In this document: positions 47,933-59,412 of the stretch, piece after piece | Numbering within the stretch: the stretch's first letter is position 1 | Layout of the letters: the number at the start of each line of letters is the position of its first letter | Assembly (NCBI GenBank): GCA_024500155.1 | Contig: CM044858.1 | Location: 2,356,001 to 2,420,000, forward strand | Direction of reading: 5' to 3' | Length of the DNA: 64,000 nt | Origin: Chenopodium formosanum | Lineage: Eukaryota > Streptophyta > Magnoliopsida > Caryophyllales > Amaranthaceae | Made by a program: the position numbers and the translations under genes | Notes under the pieces: generated by a model | The model's database searches: none | Seen by the model: the letters and a program-made list of their open reading frames with translations, nothing else | What the model was told of the DNA's origin: nothing

Positions 47933-50900
47933 TTATTTGTTAGCCTTCTTGAAGAAATGTTCCATTTGTAGACACCCTTGAGACTGCATACCACTTGATT
48001 TCGTTACAGATTTGAGTCTCTTTGCTGAAGTAATGCTGTCCCTTGCATCCTGCATTCACAGGATAAAATGCATTTGGATATGAGATTCTATACATGAAAA
48101 TTCATAAATCCATTATTTCCAAATGAAACAATAAAAAAAAATATATGGAAATGAAATTACTCGAAATCAATTGATAAGATCACATGATCAGCTACAGACA
48201 GCAAACTAAATTGTCTTCTAGAGAAGGAATATGAATTCAGAAATCATTGGCTAAAGGGAGGACACCATATGCATCTTGTTCAACCATTTCTACAATTCCC
48301 AAACTATTAGATGGTTGGGACTTGAATACACCCAAGTTTAACAAATTTCTATGAGTAATTTGACTACTTTTTTTAAAATCTCTAATGATACTTTTATCTT
48401 TGTAAGATTCGGCCACATTGCTTCTTTATAGCTTTTAATTTGCACTAATCCTTTAGTCTAACATTTATAGTCAGTTAGTCACTTGTACTGTTTTGAAATG
48501 TTAGAACAATTATCACATACCGTTCAATCCTTTATAGATAATGGCTTACTTTTCCCAACTTATATGAACAGAGAATGAAAAAAAAGACGGCTACTTGAAC
48601 CTTAATTATGGAGGTTTCGGTCTTTGGGATAATGCGACTATTAATTCCAATAGCAAGGAAAATTATTCATATGTATATCATGCAGATATGCTAGGAGCTC
48701 TATAGTTAATCTAGATCATTACACAAGTATTTTAGTATTTATGTAAATGAACCTAGAATTCATGCAGAAAGTTGACTGTAGCAATCTTTTCTTCGCAACT
48801 CTAAAGGGGTAAATTTTGAATGCATTGCTAAGTAGTCTCTAAGGAAGAAGCTATCATATCACTACTCTCTGCTCTCGAGTTATTTCTGATAAACCCTACC
48901 AAAGATTTTTAGAGAAAAATCGAATCAGATATGAAAAAGAGATAATAAAGTTGATGGCAGGCTATTCTAGATTCCCAGGTAAAAACAAGTCTATGCAAGG
49001 AATCAATCATAAAGGGGAAAAACCTACCATAGAAGCCTGATTAAGAGATCTCAGAACTTTAACCCTACCACCCCTTCCGTCTGCTCCTTCAGCAATTAAG
49101 GTATCAGTATTACCACTTGATCCCAGAGATGACTTGTTCTGTGGCCGCTTGCACCATTTTCCCAGATACCTGTTTGCTCCATCTGGTCCAAGTAACCCTC
49201 CAGTAAAACATCGATCTCCTGGAGATTAAAAAGGAAATGGCCATAGTATATTAGTATAAAGAGTTATGTAATAATATGATTCACGCTGCAAAAATATAAT
49301 TTAATTGTAGTCTTTTGGCAAATTGATAAAACTTCAAGACTAAATTGCATTTGGATTAATAATATGCAAAAAGAAATACCACATGCCTGGCTCAGCAAGA
49401 GGAATTGCAGCAGAGGTATCTGCTTTGGAATTAAATGAAGGTTGAACTTGTCTTATATCCTGAAGAAGCAACCCCTTTGTAGCAGAATGATCACTAGGCA
49501 GTATAGGCACTTCGTTCCTTAGACCAGCCGAACCTGACAACCCAAAGTGGTGATCAGGTTGCTGCATCCAGTCCTCGTTACTGTCACAATCAACAAGCCC
49601 CAACGATTTACTCTTCTGATTATCAGCCTTTGAATGGGAATCCACGGTTTTCAACTTCTGCAGTTCATCCTTGCAACGGATCAAACTGTCATGACGGCTG
49701 ACTTCCTTGTGGGGAAAAGTACAATCATCTCTATTTGTTTCCTTAACCACAAAAGGATCATCATTTTCCTCTCCGTCCAAATCAATCACTGAAGTTGGGG
49801 ATTTTCCCTTTTGCTCAACAGTTGGATGCTCAAAAGCATATGAAGGCTCTGTGCTTTTACTGACGCTTGGCAAGATTACACCATTGCAATTTCTTTTCTT
49901 GGAAGCTTTTAAGGACCTTAATATTTCATTATCTTTTGCTTCGATGGCTATCTCCAGTTCCTGAACTCTCGTCTAGTAGCAGTGGAATTATAGCAAAATT
50001 TAGATAATAGTTAATCATTGCTGATTGTAACAAAGCACTAATAAAATCAATTGGACTACCTTGAGCTTTACTATCTTTTCCTTTGCCTTCTCAAGCTTTC
50101 TCAGTGAACGAGTTTCTCCCCTCGCCAATGAATTGTACTCAGCCACCAATTTATTGTAGATCCTGGGAGGAAATGAAATTTCAACATGTTTATTCAGTAT
50201 GCTGGACAAAGGGTTAATTATCTGTTCAATACTAGTGGACCGGAAAAAAGAAGGAAAAAAAAAAAAACCAAAATTAAAGTCACCGCATTTACACAAACTC
50301 TGGATTCAAAAGAAGAACATGACAATTTTTTACTGATTCAAGGGCAGAAACTCATCAAAGACAATTGCCAAGGCTTTTGTACTAGGTAAAATTATATCAC
50401 TCTTCAATGTTTGTCTAGGCAGTAATAAATTATGCCTTGGAAAAATCTCTACCTGAATTATATCATATATAATTCAAGGGGATGAGACAATCCAAGAGAA
50501 ACAGCACATCGAAAGCAATACTACCAAGAGCTAAAACCAATGTGTCCCTGTTACCAAGCAAACCTTTAAAAAATATTCAGATTTTTAACTTGTAGGTAAG
50601 GTAAAAGGTAATAAAAATATAGATGAGAACAACAAATTGCAGTGTCCCTTATAATGGGTTGCCACTGTACATTTGTGTAACTAACTACACAAAGAAACAG
50701 AAGATAACCTGTGGAGAGAATCAAAAGTTGGTACTGCTCTCCTACAAACCTCTTGAAGCCAGTAAAGGGTTCTTGAAAATATGCAGTAAAATTCATACCA
50801 CGTTGGTGCCAAATGACTTTGTATATTTCCCAAGCTTACAGTCCCGTTACAATATTTATAAGTTAGACAGTCCTTGATTCAAAATATTTGCAGTGTAAAA

Positions 50901-52681
50901 CACACTACAAAAGGCAAGGATTGTAACAATTATACATATAAGAAAAATTCCTAAGCAGATAAATATTCAGTATCCAAAATCAATGATGTAGTCACAACTT
51001 TAAATTCCAGCATAGCCATGAAGAATTACACTTGCACTTCCTAACCTCTAGAAAGCATCATCTAGGATCTTTATGTACCCATGCCTCAACATGAAATCTA
51101 CTGGTGCAAATAAAGAGAGTAGTATACAGTTCATACAGCAAATGTCAAGACTTCCATATCAACATATATTACAGAACAAAAATAAACCAACACTCATCAC
51201 TTACTTGTTACGAATAACCAATGTCTTGTTGAGTACTTTAATTGCACCTTGGGAATTACTTTCATGACCAATTGTAGCAAGTTTCACGATCTCTTCTTCC
51301 TCCAAGTTACAATCTGACACCCTAAGCACAAAAGACAAAGCCAGAAAACATAATAACACAATCAAGCTAAGACTAACATTGGAACAGAAATTAACAAGAT
51401 GTTCACACAAGACTTGCACTAACAGTTTCAGGGCAGCAATCTCTTTGACTAACGCCAAATTCCTCTCTTGCAATCTTGAGCATTCCAAATTCGATTTAAC
51501 TAGATCCTACATCAGCAATGCTTTAGCTAGATGCTGATCAAAAAGCAGATGCATAAGACAATATCAGAAGAAAATTGATTATGCTAAAACTCACGCTAGA
51601 TTTTGTCTGAAGCATTGCTTGGAGGCACTCCTTATTCCTCAAGGCCTCATTCTTTAACACAACTTCTTTGGATAGTTGTTCATTGCATGTTTGTAACTGA
51701 AACACATGAAAGCCAGTAGCAACAACTGATTTTCCAAGACAAAAAGAAGATCCAGAAATCATTTTGAAAAGTACTCCAAATCACATCAATTACACGTAGC
51801 TAGAATCATCCAACTTAGCAAAATAAATGTACTCCAAATCAGACCAAAATGGTACTAGAATCCCTCATATTAGGCTATAGTCCACAACCACAAAGTTTGT
51901 TAAAACCTCACATTAAAGCAGTACAAATACTTAATTGTTACGCCATTGTTGATAATACAATAACATTATGTAAACTTGTAAACCTCAAACTGTTGCACAC
52001 AAGAAATCCAAAAGAACTAAGCTTCATAGTTGCTAATAAGATAACATTCAAGAAAGGTTAGAAATTCAACCTTAAGAACCCACATTGAGCAATTCCAATA
52101 CAATTGTTAAGCTAATTCAAAATCCATTATCATATAAATTCGCCCAAATATTAAAACCCAGTAATGAAATTACCTGATCATTGAGTTGTTCAAGGTCCTT
52201 CTGATTCAAATCTAATGCAGAACTAAGCCCAGAAACCTTAGCTTCCAATCGTTTAACCTCCACACGCAATAATTCCGGGGATTCATCGTCGCCAATTTTG
52301 CTATGTTTCTGGGTATCAAGTTGGGATTGAGAACAAATCGGATCCCCAATTGATTGAAAATAAAGGCGACCCACACTTTTCTGGGTACAACCCTGCTTGC
52401 AAACTGGACATGACTGTTTCTTCGTGTTCTTGCAGTACTCGAACCATTGCTGTAAACTAGGGTTTTCATTTTTCAATCAATCAATTCAATTAATCCAAAT
52501 AAAAACTACAAAAATCAAATAAAATAATGAATTGAAATGAAATGCAGAAGTACCAGAGTTCATGGAAGACATGGCCGCAAATGGAGATAGCTTGAAGGTC
52601 TTCAACAATGGGTTTTAGATCTTCGTAACAAATTGAACATATTGTTTTTGCAAAGCTATTATTACATGAGGATCCCACCAT
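47933..52681 (-). CDS. TRAIP: TRAIP-like RING-type E3 ubiquitin ligase
   Basis: Nine exons: 52554-52681, 52174-52456, 51595-51696, 51409-51506, 51205-51321, 50060-50162, 49387-49972, 49028-49218, 47933-48049; 1725 nt, 574 residues with consistent phases. RING-H2 at residues 15-62 (C15, C18, C35, H37, H40, C43, C59, C62; acceptor CCCTAG gives CLQQWFEY). A coiled-coil region follows (residues about 95-280: KRLEAKVSGLSSALDLNQKD, LARGETRSLRKLEKAKEK). Then come an acidic and Ser-rich central region and a conserved C-terminal block CFTGGLLGPDGANRYLGKWC with a basic stretch. The last residues include CLQMEHFFKK, like a PCNA-binding PIP box without its Gln. In animals TRAIP ubiquitinates replisome components at stalled forks and in mitosis; the plant role is inferred. 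The exon 7/8 junction needs a GC donor (AG|GCATGT). The exon 4 end is the least certain boundary. Confidence 0.88.
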
Positions 52682-52890
52682 TCCCTCGATAATGAGGAAG
52701 AAGAAGGAGGTGAAATAATGGAGGATTTAAGTATGAAAAGAGAAAATGAAATTGGGGGATTTCTGGATTTGGATTCTGGGTTGAAATCACCATAGAAGAA
52801 GAAGAAGAAGAAATAGTGAAGGGTGGAAAATGGAGGTGAGTGTAAAATTGAAATTTTCATTTTCGATTGTGCGGGGAAATTTTTTTTCTG

Positions 52891-52898
52891 GGCGGGAA
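52891..52898 (-). promoter_or_regulatory. E2F-type site upstream of TRAIP
   Basis: TTCCCGCC on the gene strand (plus-strand GGCGGGAA), about 210 bases before the start codon. A second weaker match (TTTCCCCGC) lies at 52871-52879. E2F sites fit S-phase expression, as expected for a replication-linked ligase. Confidence 0.5.
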
Positions 52899-52899
52899 C

Positions 52900-55244
52900 A
52901 TTTTAGGGATTTGAGATTTTGTGGATAGAAAATGAAAAAGAAAAACCTATAAAAAAAATTCAGTTTTGGGCCTTCTGAGTTCTGGCAATGTTCATCACTC
53001 ACATCATTGTCCACAGTGAAATTGCTAATAACGTTAAGTGCAAGGAAAAATTACCGTTAAGTTAAGGGTTGACCAAAAACAATAACACCAAAAACAAAAA
53101 AAACTTGTAAATAAATTAATATGGAGTACGGAGTACTTTGTATTAAATACCCTCCTTGATAAATGAAGTAAGGACTAAACTTGGGTTTTATTGGAAAGAT
53201 TATATATTTATATCGTATTAAGATGATAAAATTGTGCCAACTTTTCATGACGACTACAATACATAGCTTGACTCGTGTCTTATTTCGTTTAAATGGAATG
53301 TCAATTGGTTAAAGATAAGTGGATTTGTATGAGATGATCGACTGATCATGCCTAAATTGTGAAAACAATGTCCATATACAGCTCATGAACCTTAAGTTAC
53401 CTCTTTATGCCATGCTAACAATTTTAGTGGAATCAAATTAGGTCAAATTGCGTTGTAGACCTCGATTTATATCCAGCTCAAGCTAGGTGAACATAAACTT
53501 GGGGGGAGGGGGGAAGTGTGCACCCCATACCCTTTGAAGTTTTGAAAGTTTATTACTGGTACTTTTATTACAGCATACCTCGTAATTGGAGGTTGGTACC
53601 CAGAATTTAAATGCTGCCGAATTTAAAGATTGGTACCCTGATGGGCCCAAAATCGTATTGGGCCAATAGAAGATATATGGGCCTTAAAATAAAAGCCATT
53701 TTGGCACGAACACAATTACAGTACACAATGGTTAATTGTTTATACAGCATCAATAATTTTTAGATTCTAGCTAAATAATGCTTGAGTAATTTAAATTTGG
53801 ATTTAGAAGTATAAAATTCATCTATCTGTATTCTCAGCTAAATCTGCCAGAAAAAGACGTGACATACAACTAATTTATAGCTCGCATTGAGCATGGTATA
53901 TTTTCTTGCCTGAGATCGAGCGGACTGCATTAATTACAATTTTTTAATGCAAATTTTTAATGCATTTTCAATCAAATTGATTAATTTTAAAATGAATGTG
54001 AAATTGAGGTATAAGTTTCCTCAAATAAAAAAAATAAAAAAATAAAAAAATAAAAAAAAAAAAAAGAAATTGAGATATAAGTACGGAAGCAGAATGCGAC
54101 TAATATATCCATATAAATAAAAAATAGTATGTGAAATCAGCAACATAGTTGCAATTAATTTGATCTAATTGTCTTAATCAAGGATCATAAAATCTTGTTT
54201 ATTTGGAATATAAAGTTGGGTTTTTTAGTTTATAATAATTATAGCTAGTTGTGTAATCTGAAACCCATGATTTCATAGTTGAAAGCGTCAAATAATTATG
54301 TCTTTAATCCCAGATAATACTTTAGCTAAAACAGATTAATATAGTGTGTGAAATGGAAAATGGACAATTGAGACAAACAAGCCGTAAAGTGCAAGAACAA
54401 ATCTACCACTTGGATTACCTAATTGCCAAAATTAAAATAAAACTATGAAAGGGTTAAATCAAGCCGAAAAATGGCTTTTAAAAGTGACCCCTTACTCTTT
54501 AAGACATACTTTATACTTGTATATCATCCCTTTTGCCGTGGGAAAACGCTTTTCTCTAATAAATTGACAATTATGCTTACTAAAATTTGTTAGGGTGAGC
54601 CGGTGAAGCAAATCACGTAATTGTTAATTTAAACACATCGTATAAACTTCTTAATCCTCAGTAGAACAGTCTTTACCCGAACTTAATAACCCTTTTTTTT
54701 TCTAAAATAAACCGATAAAAGATAAAATGTGATAAAAAGAGAGCTTAATGAAATATCGATGGCTAGCCTCTCATCCTCTCATATATAGTACGTTGTATTT
54801 GCAAATTGGTCTAAGGTTTTGTATTTTAGGGCTTGGGCTGCATGTTTGATTGGATTCAAAAGAAATCGCAAATAAGGTGATGTTGCACTTTGTACGAATA
54901 GAATTCATTATATGGCCTATGATTATATCCCACATTGAATGGTGATAAATTTAAAATGAGATTAATTTATCAGCTATTTTTTCACTTGTCATTTTATTTT
55001 TGCAATTAATATAGACATCGAATTTATTGTTTTTCAAATACTCCTTAGTACTATAATAACGTATGTAATTTGAGTACGAGTATGAAATTGATTGCAAGTA
55101 CGAAATACTCCATAATCCGTATTTTTTTTACTTATACAACAATACAAAAATTAAAGTTCAAGTAGCATTTAGAACCGTAGAATGCTAATCATAGGATTCC
55201 GGAAATGAGAAAAAAGGAAGGAATTTAGGATCCTACTCCATATA
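52900..55244. other. Spacer between TRAIP and the mariner element
   Basis: Includes a G-rich tract at 53501-53513 and A-rich runs at 54028-54065. No gene seen. Confidence 0.5.
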
Positions 55245-55572
55245 CTCCCTCCATTTCTTATTTCTTGCAACATTTACCATATTTGGGTGGTTCACATTTC
55301 TTGCAACAAAATTTTTTTTTCCCTCTTTTAGTAAATTTTTACATGTAAAATTACATATTTGCCCTTATTAAAACAGGATTACTTTGCTGATTTATACTAA
55401 CCTACATACACTAAACCTAGTTAAATCTAATCAAGAGTTAATGATTCCCACCAAAAAAAATTAACCCCCCCCAACATTTCCTCTCTTTATATTCTCATAA
55501 ATTGATGAACAAATCAGTTCATCTTCCCAACTACTCCATTGATTGCAGTCTTCAACTACCTGCAATAACTCC

Positions 55573-55755
55573 ATGGCTCTTCGATCTCCCCTCTCTCTCT
55601 CCTCTCTCTCCTCGCTATATAACACTCTCTCTTTCTCTCTCCTGATCTTTCGGAACCCTAATTCATTTTCTCCCTTTCTCCGTTTCCTTCATCTTTTTTT
55701 CACTTCTCCCTACTGCGATTCCAAATCTGTGCAAAATCAACAACAACAAAAATGA
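55573..55755 (+). CDS. Upstream ORF overlapping the start of the element's second gene
   Basis: A 60-codon frame starts at an ATG in good context (ccATGGct). Its TGA shares the ATGA of the next gene's start at 55752. The product would be Ser/Leu/Phe-rich (SLSSLSSLYNTLSFSLL) because the DNA is CT-rich leader sequence, so translation is uncertain. If the transcript starts upstream of 55573, the layout would require reinitiation for the next gene. Confidence 0.35.
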   Translation: MALRSPLSLSSLSSLYNTLSFSLLIFRNPNSFSPFLRFLHLFFTSPYCDSKSVQNQQQQK

Positions 55756-56300
55756 GTTCTGAGTCCACCACTGACGGATCTCTGTTCTGCTATGAAAACT
55801 TACCCCCTGAGAAACCAATTGACGAGATTCCTCCAGGAACCACTCGCTACATCTGTGAAAGGGGATCTGGGAAGATCAAACCTCTTCGCAGGGCTAGGTT
55901 GAGGCCTCTGTTTTTGCGCTGCAAGTGTGGTGCGAAACTTACTAAGTACATATCCTCAGATGAAGAAACTGAGGTGAACCCAGATCCTGCTCAAAAAAAC
56001 CCTAAAAAGCCTATTGAGATCATAGATTTGGAAAAGGAGAGTGAAGGTGAAGGCTCTGGAAAGGGGAAAGCTGCTGTGACTGAGTCCCGCAACAAAGGGA
56101 AGGGACGTGCTTCTGGATCTGGTGGATCTAAGGCTGTTGCCGGAGGTCAGTCTCTTTCTGAGAAGCAGCAGAAGAAGGGATCCCTCTCGGGGATGAAAAG
56201 GGTGAGATCTGGGCTGCCTGTTGACCCTGAGCAGCTTGCTGATGAGGACTACATGGACTTTCTGCGGGATGTTCACCCTAAGTGGTTCTCTGGCAACTAA
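55752..56300 (+). CDS. Unassigned 182-residue protein carried by the mariner element
   Basis: I do not recognise this protein. ATG at 55752 follows a CT-rich leader (55585-55730) and an AACAACAACAAAA context typical of plant mRNAs. Residues 1-66 hold four cysteines (C13, C35, C57, C59) and a basic run (KPLRRARLRPLFLRCKCG), which could be a small metal-binding or nucleic-acid-binding module. Residues 70-160 are charged and low-complexity (EIIDLEKESEGEGSGKGKA). A conserved-looking acidic/aromatic end follows (DEDYMDFLRDVHPKWFSGN). It is convergent with the transposase and lies inside the same terminal repeats. It could be a captured host gene, an accessory factor for transposition, or a former gene. 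Absence of stops over 182 codons with a sensible leader argues it is a real gene. Confidence 0.65.
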   Translation: MSSESTTDGSLFCYENLPPEKPIDEIPPGTTRYICERGSGKIKPLRRARLRPLFLRCKCGAKLTKYISSDEETEVNPDPAQKNPKKPIEIIDLEKESEGEGSGKGKAAVTESRNKGKGRASGSGGSKAVAGGQSLSEKQQKKGSLSGMKRVRSGLPVDPEQLADEDYMDFLRDVHPKWFSGN

Positions 56301-57302
56301 CTATGCAGCGTATAACCTTTCTTCTCCTTATACTTTAATTTTCCAGAAATTTTGTGTACATTTAAATGCATGTTTTTTGGGGGAAAATGAGTCCCTGTTT
56401 GATTTTGTTAGGGGTTGAGTCCCTGTGATACTGATGTTGTGGTTAAAATTGTGTGTGTTGTGGCCTTGAATTCTTGATATGGTGCAACTGTTGATGATGT
56501 ATGCTTTGTTGATTAGTTTGGAAGATATATTGATGCTATTCATGATGTATGCTGGGTTAATGCTGTTGGTTATGCCTGCTGGGTTGCTGATGTATGATGA
56601 TTTGATCCTGTGTATGCTAAATTACATGATGTATGCTTATGGTATGCCCTAAGGCTGTGGTACATTTACTTGATGTTGAGTGTCCTTACTTGCTGTTAGA
56701 GTTTGTAATGGTGATGTGGCCAGGGGAATGTTCTGTTGATGAATGATCACCACTTTGCATGGACTGTCCTGGGGTATGGTTTGCCTGACACATTTGTGAG
56801 TCCCTCCTTTGTTCTCAATGACAATGAAATGAGAGAACAATTTGTTTCTGAGTCCCCCCATATTGCATGTCCCCATATGCCTATGTTATGAAAACCAAAT
56901 GATGAAGGGACTCATTTGATTAATTGTTGCCTGTGATTGTGTTGCTCCATCAATGGTCTTTTGACCTAGGTGTTGAGGTAACATCATAGAGCAACTTTCT
57001 GAGAAAAGCATACCCTTACTGATGGTACTAAGTGTGTTGAGTACAATATCCCAAACAGTTGATCATGCAATACACTAATTAAAGAAGCCAAAGTTCACAT
57101 TACATTTCATAATATTGAGGCCCTATATTACATGACTGCCTTAAATGTGTTCACAATGATTCAACAAAATATACATAACCTAAGCATTACACATTTTGTC
57201 TTAAACAAAAGCTGGTAATAGGTAACTAAAACAAAAGGTTTCTTACCAGAATTGTAAACATACTATGAAGGTTATGTGTGGCAGTCCTTGTGCATTGGCA
57301 GG
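56301..57302. other. Interior of the mariner element, 3' region of the second gene
   Basis: T- and G-rich sequence with repeated 'gatgtatgct' motifs (for example 56494, 56543, 56590 and 56629). No coding sequence seen. Confidence 0.5.
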
Positions 57303-57872
57303 TAGGGATGTCAGTGGGGCGGGTCAAGTAGGAGACCCGCCCCAGTGGGGCGGGGATGGGTCTCGATTTGGCGGGTGGTGGGGCGGGGATGGGGATAAAA
57401 ACCATACCCGCCATGGGTGATGGGGCGGGGATGGATTTTAAGTTGTACACGCCCCACCCGCCCCACTTTGTACCCGCCCCATCCCCACCTCATACCCACA
57501 TCTATATACTTCTATACTATTTTATAAAATAATTACGTGAAGTAAAATATTAATTATAATACTTTGTACTACACTTACATTATAAACAAAAATGTTTGTA
57601 ATATTAAGAATGTTTTTTTTATTAATATTATAATCCTTAATTATGTAGGATCGTGTATTTGAGAGACGGAGATTAGGCAGGTCTTGGGTGGGGATTAGGT
57701 GGGGATGGATATCCAAGTGGGGGTGGGGCGGGGATGGTTTTGGAGTTGTACCCGCCGGGGCGGGGATGGGGATGAATATTAGACCCGCCGCGGGGATGGG
57801 GATGGGGATGAAAATATTAGGTGGGGATGGGAAGACCAACATCCGCCCCGCCCCGCCCCATTGACATCCCTA
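57303..57872. mobile_element. hAT-type MITE nested in the mariner element, 570 bp
   Basis: Ends TAGGGATGTCAGTGGGGCGG and, reversed, TAGGGATGTCAATGGGGCGG (one mismatch). TTGGCAGG is duplicated exactly at 57295-57302 and 57873-57880, the 8-bp duplication of hAT elements. Both ends are GC-rich with repeated GGCGGGGATGGG and a central AT-rich part, so local base composition jumps sharply. It sits 35 bases downstream of the transposase stop codon. Confidence 0.94.
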
Positions 57873-57906
57873 TTGGCAGGGTCCCTTTTTTTAACTTGTC
57901 TGCAAT

Positions 57907-59412
57907 TCAGTCAGCATCTACTTCCATATATGCTTCTTCCTCTGTTTCATGTGGTGTTGGGATGAACATTGTGTCTAGGAATGTCACAGTTTGTTTAATG
58001 AGTTCCTTTGGGACATGTAGGTGTTTGGGTAACACCCCTAATCTGTCCAGCTTCTTCTTCTTCATGTGTGGTGGTGAAAAGTTGTTGTTGCCTTGTTTTT
58101 CTAATATCTTTATCATGACTGATTGAAGTGTTAGCCATATGTACTTGTTGGCCTTAGCTTCAAATGCATTTAAAGCATTGACCACCTCTTTGATTAAGTC
58201 ATCCAGAGTAGTAGGGAATGCTTGATATTGGAGGGATTGTATGACTTTGAAAAACCCTAGGTCTAGCACATTCAAGTCAGGGGACTGTGCTGGTTGGTAG
58301 ACCATTTCTATGTTGAACCCATTAGCATGATAGGCAGCTACAAACTCTTCATCTTTTAGCACTTGATGAGGTCTTGCATTGTCCCACTGAATTTTGACAT
58401 TCTTAGAAAGTCCCTCTGGCCACTGTTGATGTATTGCTGGGATGATGTGGTCCATTAGCATTTCCCTGATTGCATCTTTGTTTACATTCTGCACAGCCTT
58501 TGTTTCCATTGTACCATCTTCTCTGTTTTTACTCTTTTTCTTTGCCATCTGTTTTTTGACAAATGGGAAGATACCATACTTCCCATCATGCAAAAGAGTC
58601 TCATCTCTTGCATACAGGGGTTTCCCAATCATTGCCATGAACATGGCCTTAATCTTAAACCTCTTTGACTGTTGACATCTGTAGGGGTCTTCTTCTTTTG
58701 GCAGCAAGTAGAATTTTCTTGTTTCTGGGTTCAAATAGAACCATTTTTCATCAATATGAATTGTGTCTTGCATGTCAACAAACTTTGGGTTCCCTTGACT
58801 TGGAATGGGGTTAATATGACTTAACACCCATTTCATTCTTGCCACTTTGTGATTGGATGTTAAGGATGGATGATTTGTGCTTGTGTGTGTCCTGAGTCTT
58901 CCTTTCTTTCTTAATCTGTGAATTGTTGAATGTGACACATTAAGTGCTCCAGCATAGCTTCTCTCTGTGGTCCTCTTGTACAGAGGCACATATTGAAGCC
59001 ACTCATCAGAATACTCTTTTGGTTTTGGCCCAGTCCTGCCTAGTTTCTTAGACCTGACATCAATGACATTCCCCTGTGCCATCTGCTTCTTAATGTCAGC
59101 ATTCAACCTTGACATTGTTGATCTATGAATGTCAAATTGCCTTGTAAGTTGTGATAAAAACCCTCTTGGCAGTTCCCCCCCTTGCATCTTTAGTAGTATT
59201 GCATCTACAATCTGCCTTTTCTGTTCCATGGTGAGGTCTCTCCTCTTCTCTCCTACCTCTGCTTGTTGCTGGTTGTTTACAATTTGTGAATATGCCCATT
59301 CTGCAGCGTATTCATCCTCTGAATCACTGCTTGTCTCTGATGAGTCACTTGAATATGGCTGATTTTCTTCACCAAGTAATTGTTCTAATGAAAAAAACTC
59401 TTCAGAATCCAT
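57907..59412 (-). CDS. Mariner-like transposase, DD39D type
   Basis: A single open frame of 501 residues with ATG at 59412. The N-terminus is acidic and Ser-rich (SSDSSETSSDSEDEY). A helix-turn-helix DNA-binding region covers residues about 60-175 (LTMEQKRQIVDAILLK, FDIHRSTMSRLNADIKK, and a second HTH around LNVSHSTIHRLRKKGRL). The catalytic triad is D221 (HIDEKWFYLNPE), D344 (IQWDNARPH) and D384 (SPDLNVLDLGFF). The D344-D384 spacing is exactly 39 residues, the signature of plant mariner-like transposases. No stop or frameshift, so the product could be active and could mobilise Stowaway MITEs such as those at 8701, 20739 and 29731. It is transcribed towards the element's other gene. Confidence 0.96.
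   Translation of the reverse strand: MDSEEFFSLEQLLGEENQPYSSDSSETSSDSEDEYAAEWAYSQIVNNQQQAEVGEKRRDLTMEQKRQIVDAILLKMQGGELPRGFLSQLTRQFDIHRSTMSRLNADIKKQMAQGNVIDVRSKKLGRTGPKPKEYSDEWLQYVPLYKRTTERSYAGALNVSHSTIHRLRKKGRLRTHTSTNHPSLTSNHKVARMKWVLSHINPIPSQGNPKFVDMQDTIHIDEKWFYLNPETRKFYLLPKEEDPYRCQQSKRFKIKAMFMAMIGKPLYARDETLLHDGKYGIFPFVKKQMAKKKSKNREDGTMETKAVQNVNKDAIREMLMDHIIPAIHQQWPEGLSKNVKIQWDNARPHQVLKDEEFVAAYHANGFNIEMVYQPAQSPDLNVLDLGFFKVIQSLQYQAFPTTLDDLIKEVVNALNAFEAKANKYIWLTLQSVMIKILEKQGNNNFSPPHMKKKKLDRLGVLPKHLHVPKELIKQTVTFLDTMFIPTPHETEEEAYMEVDAD

Noticed and set aside
57226..57842. Minus-strand Pro/His/Ile-rich frames (PIPAPPPAK type)
   Set aside because: These are reading frames through the GC-rich repeats of the hAT MITE.
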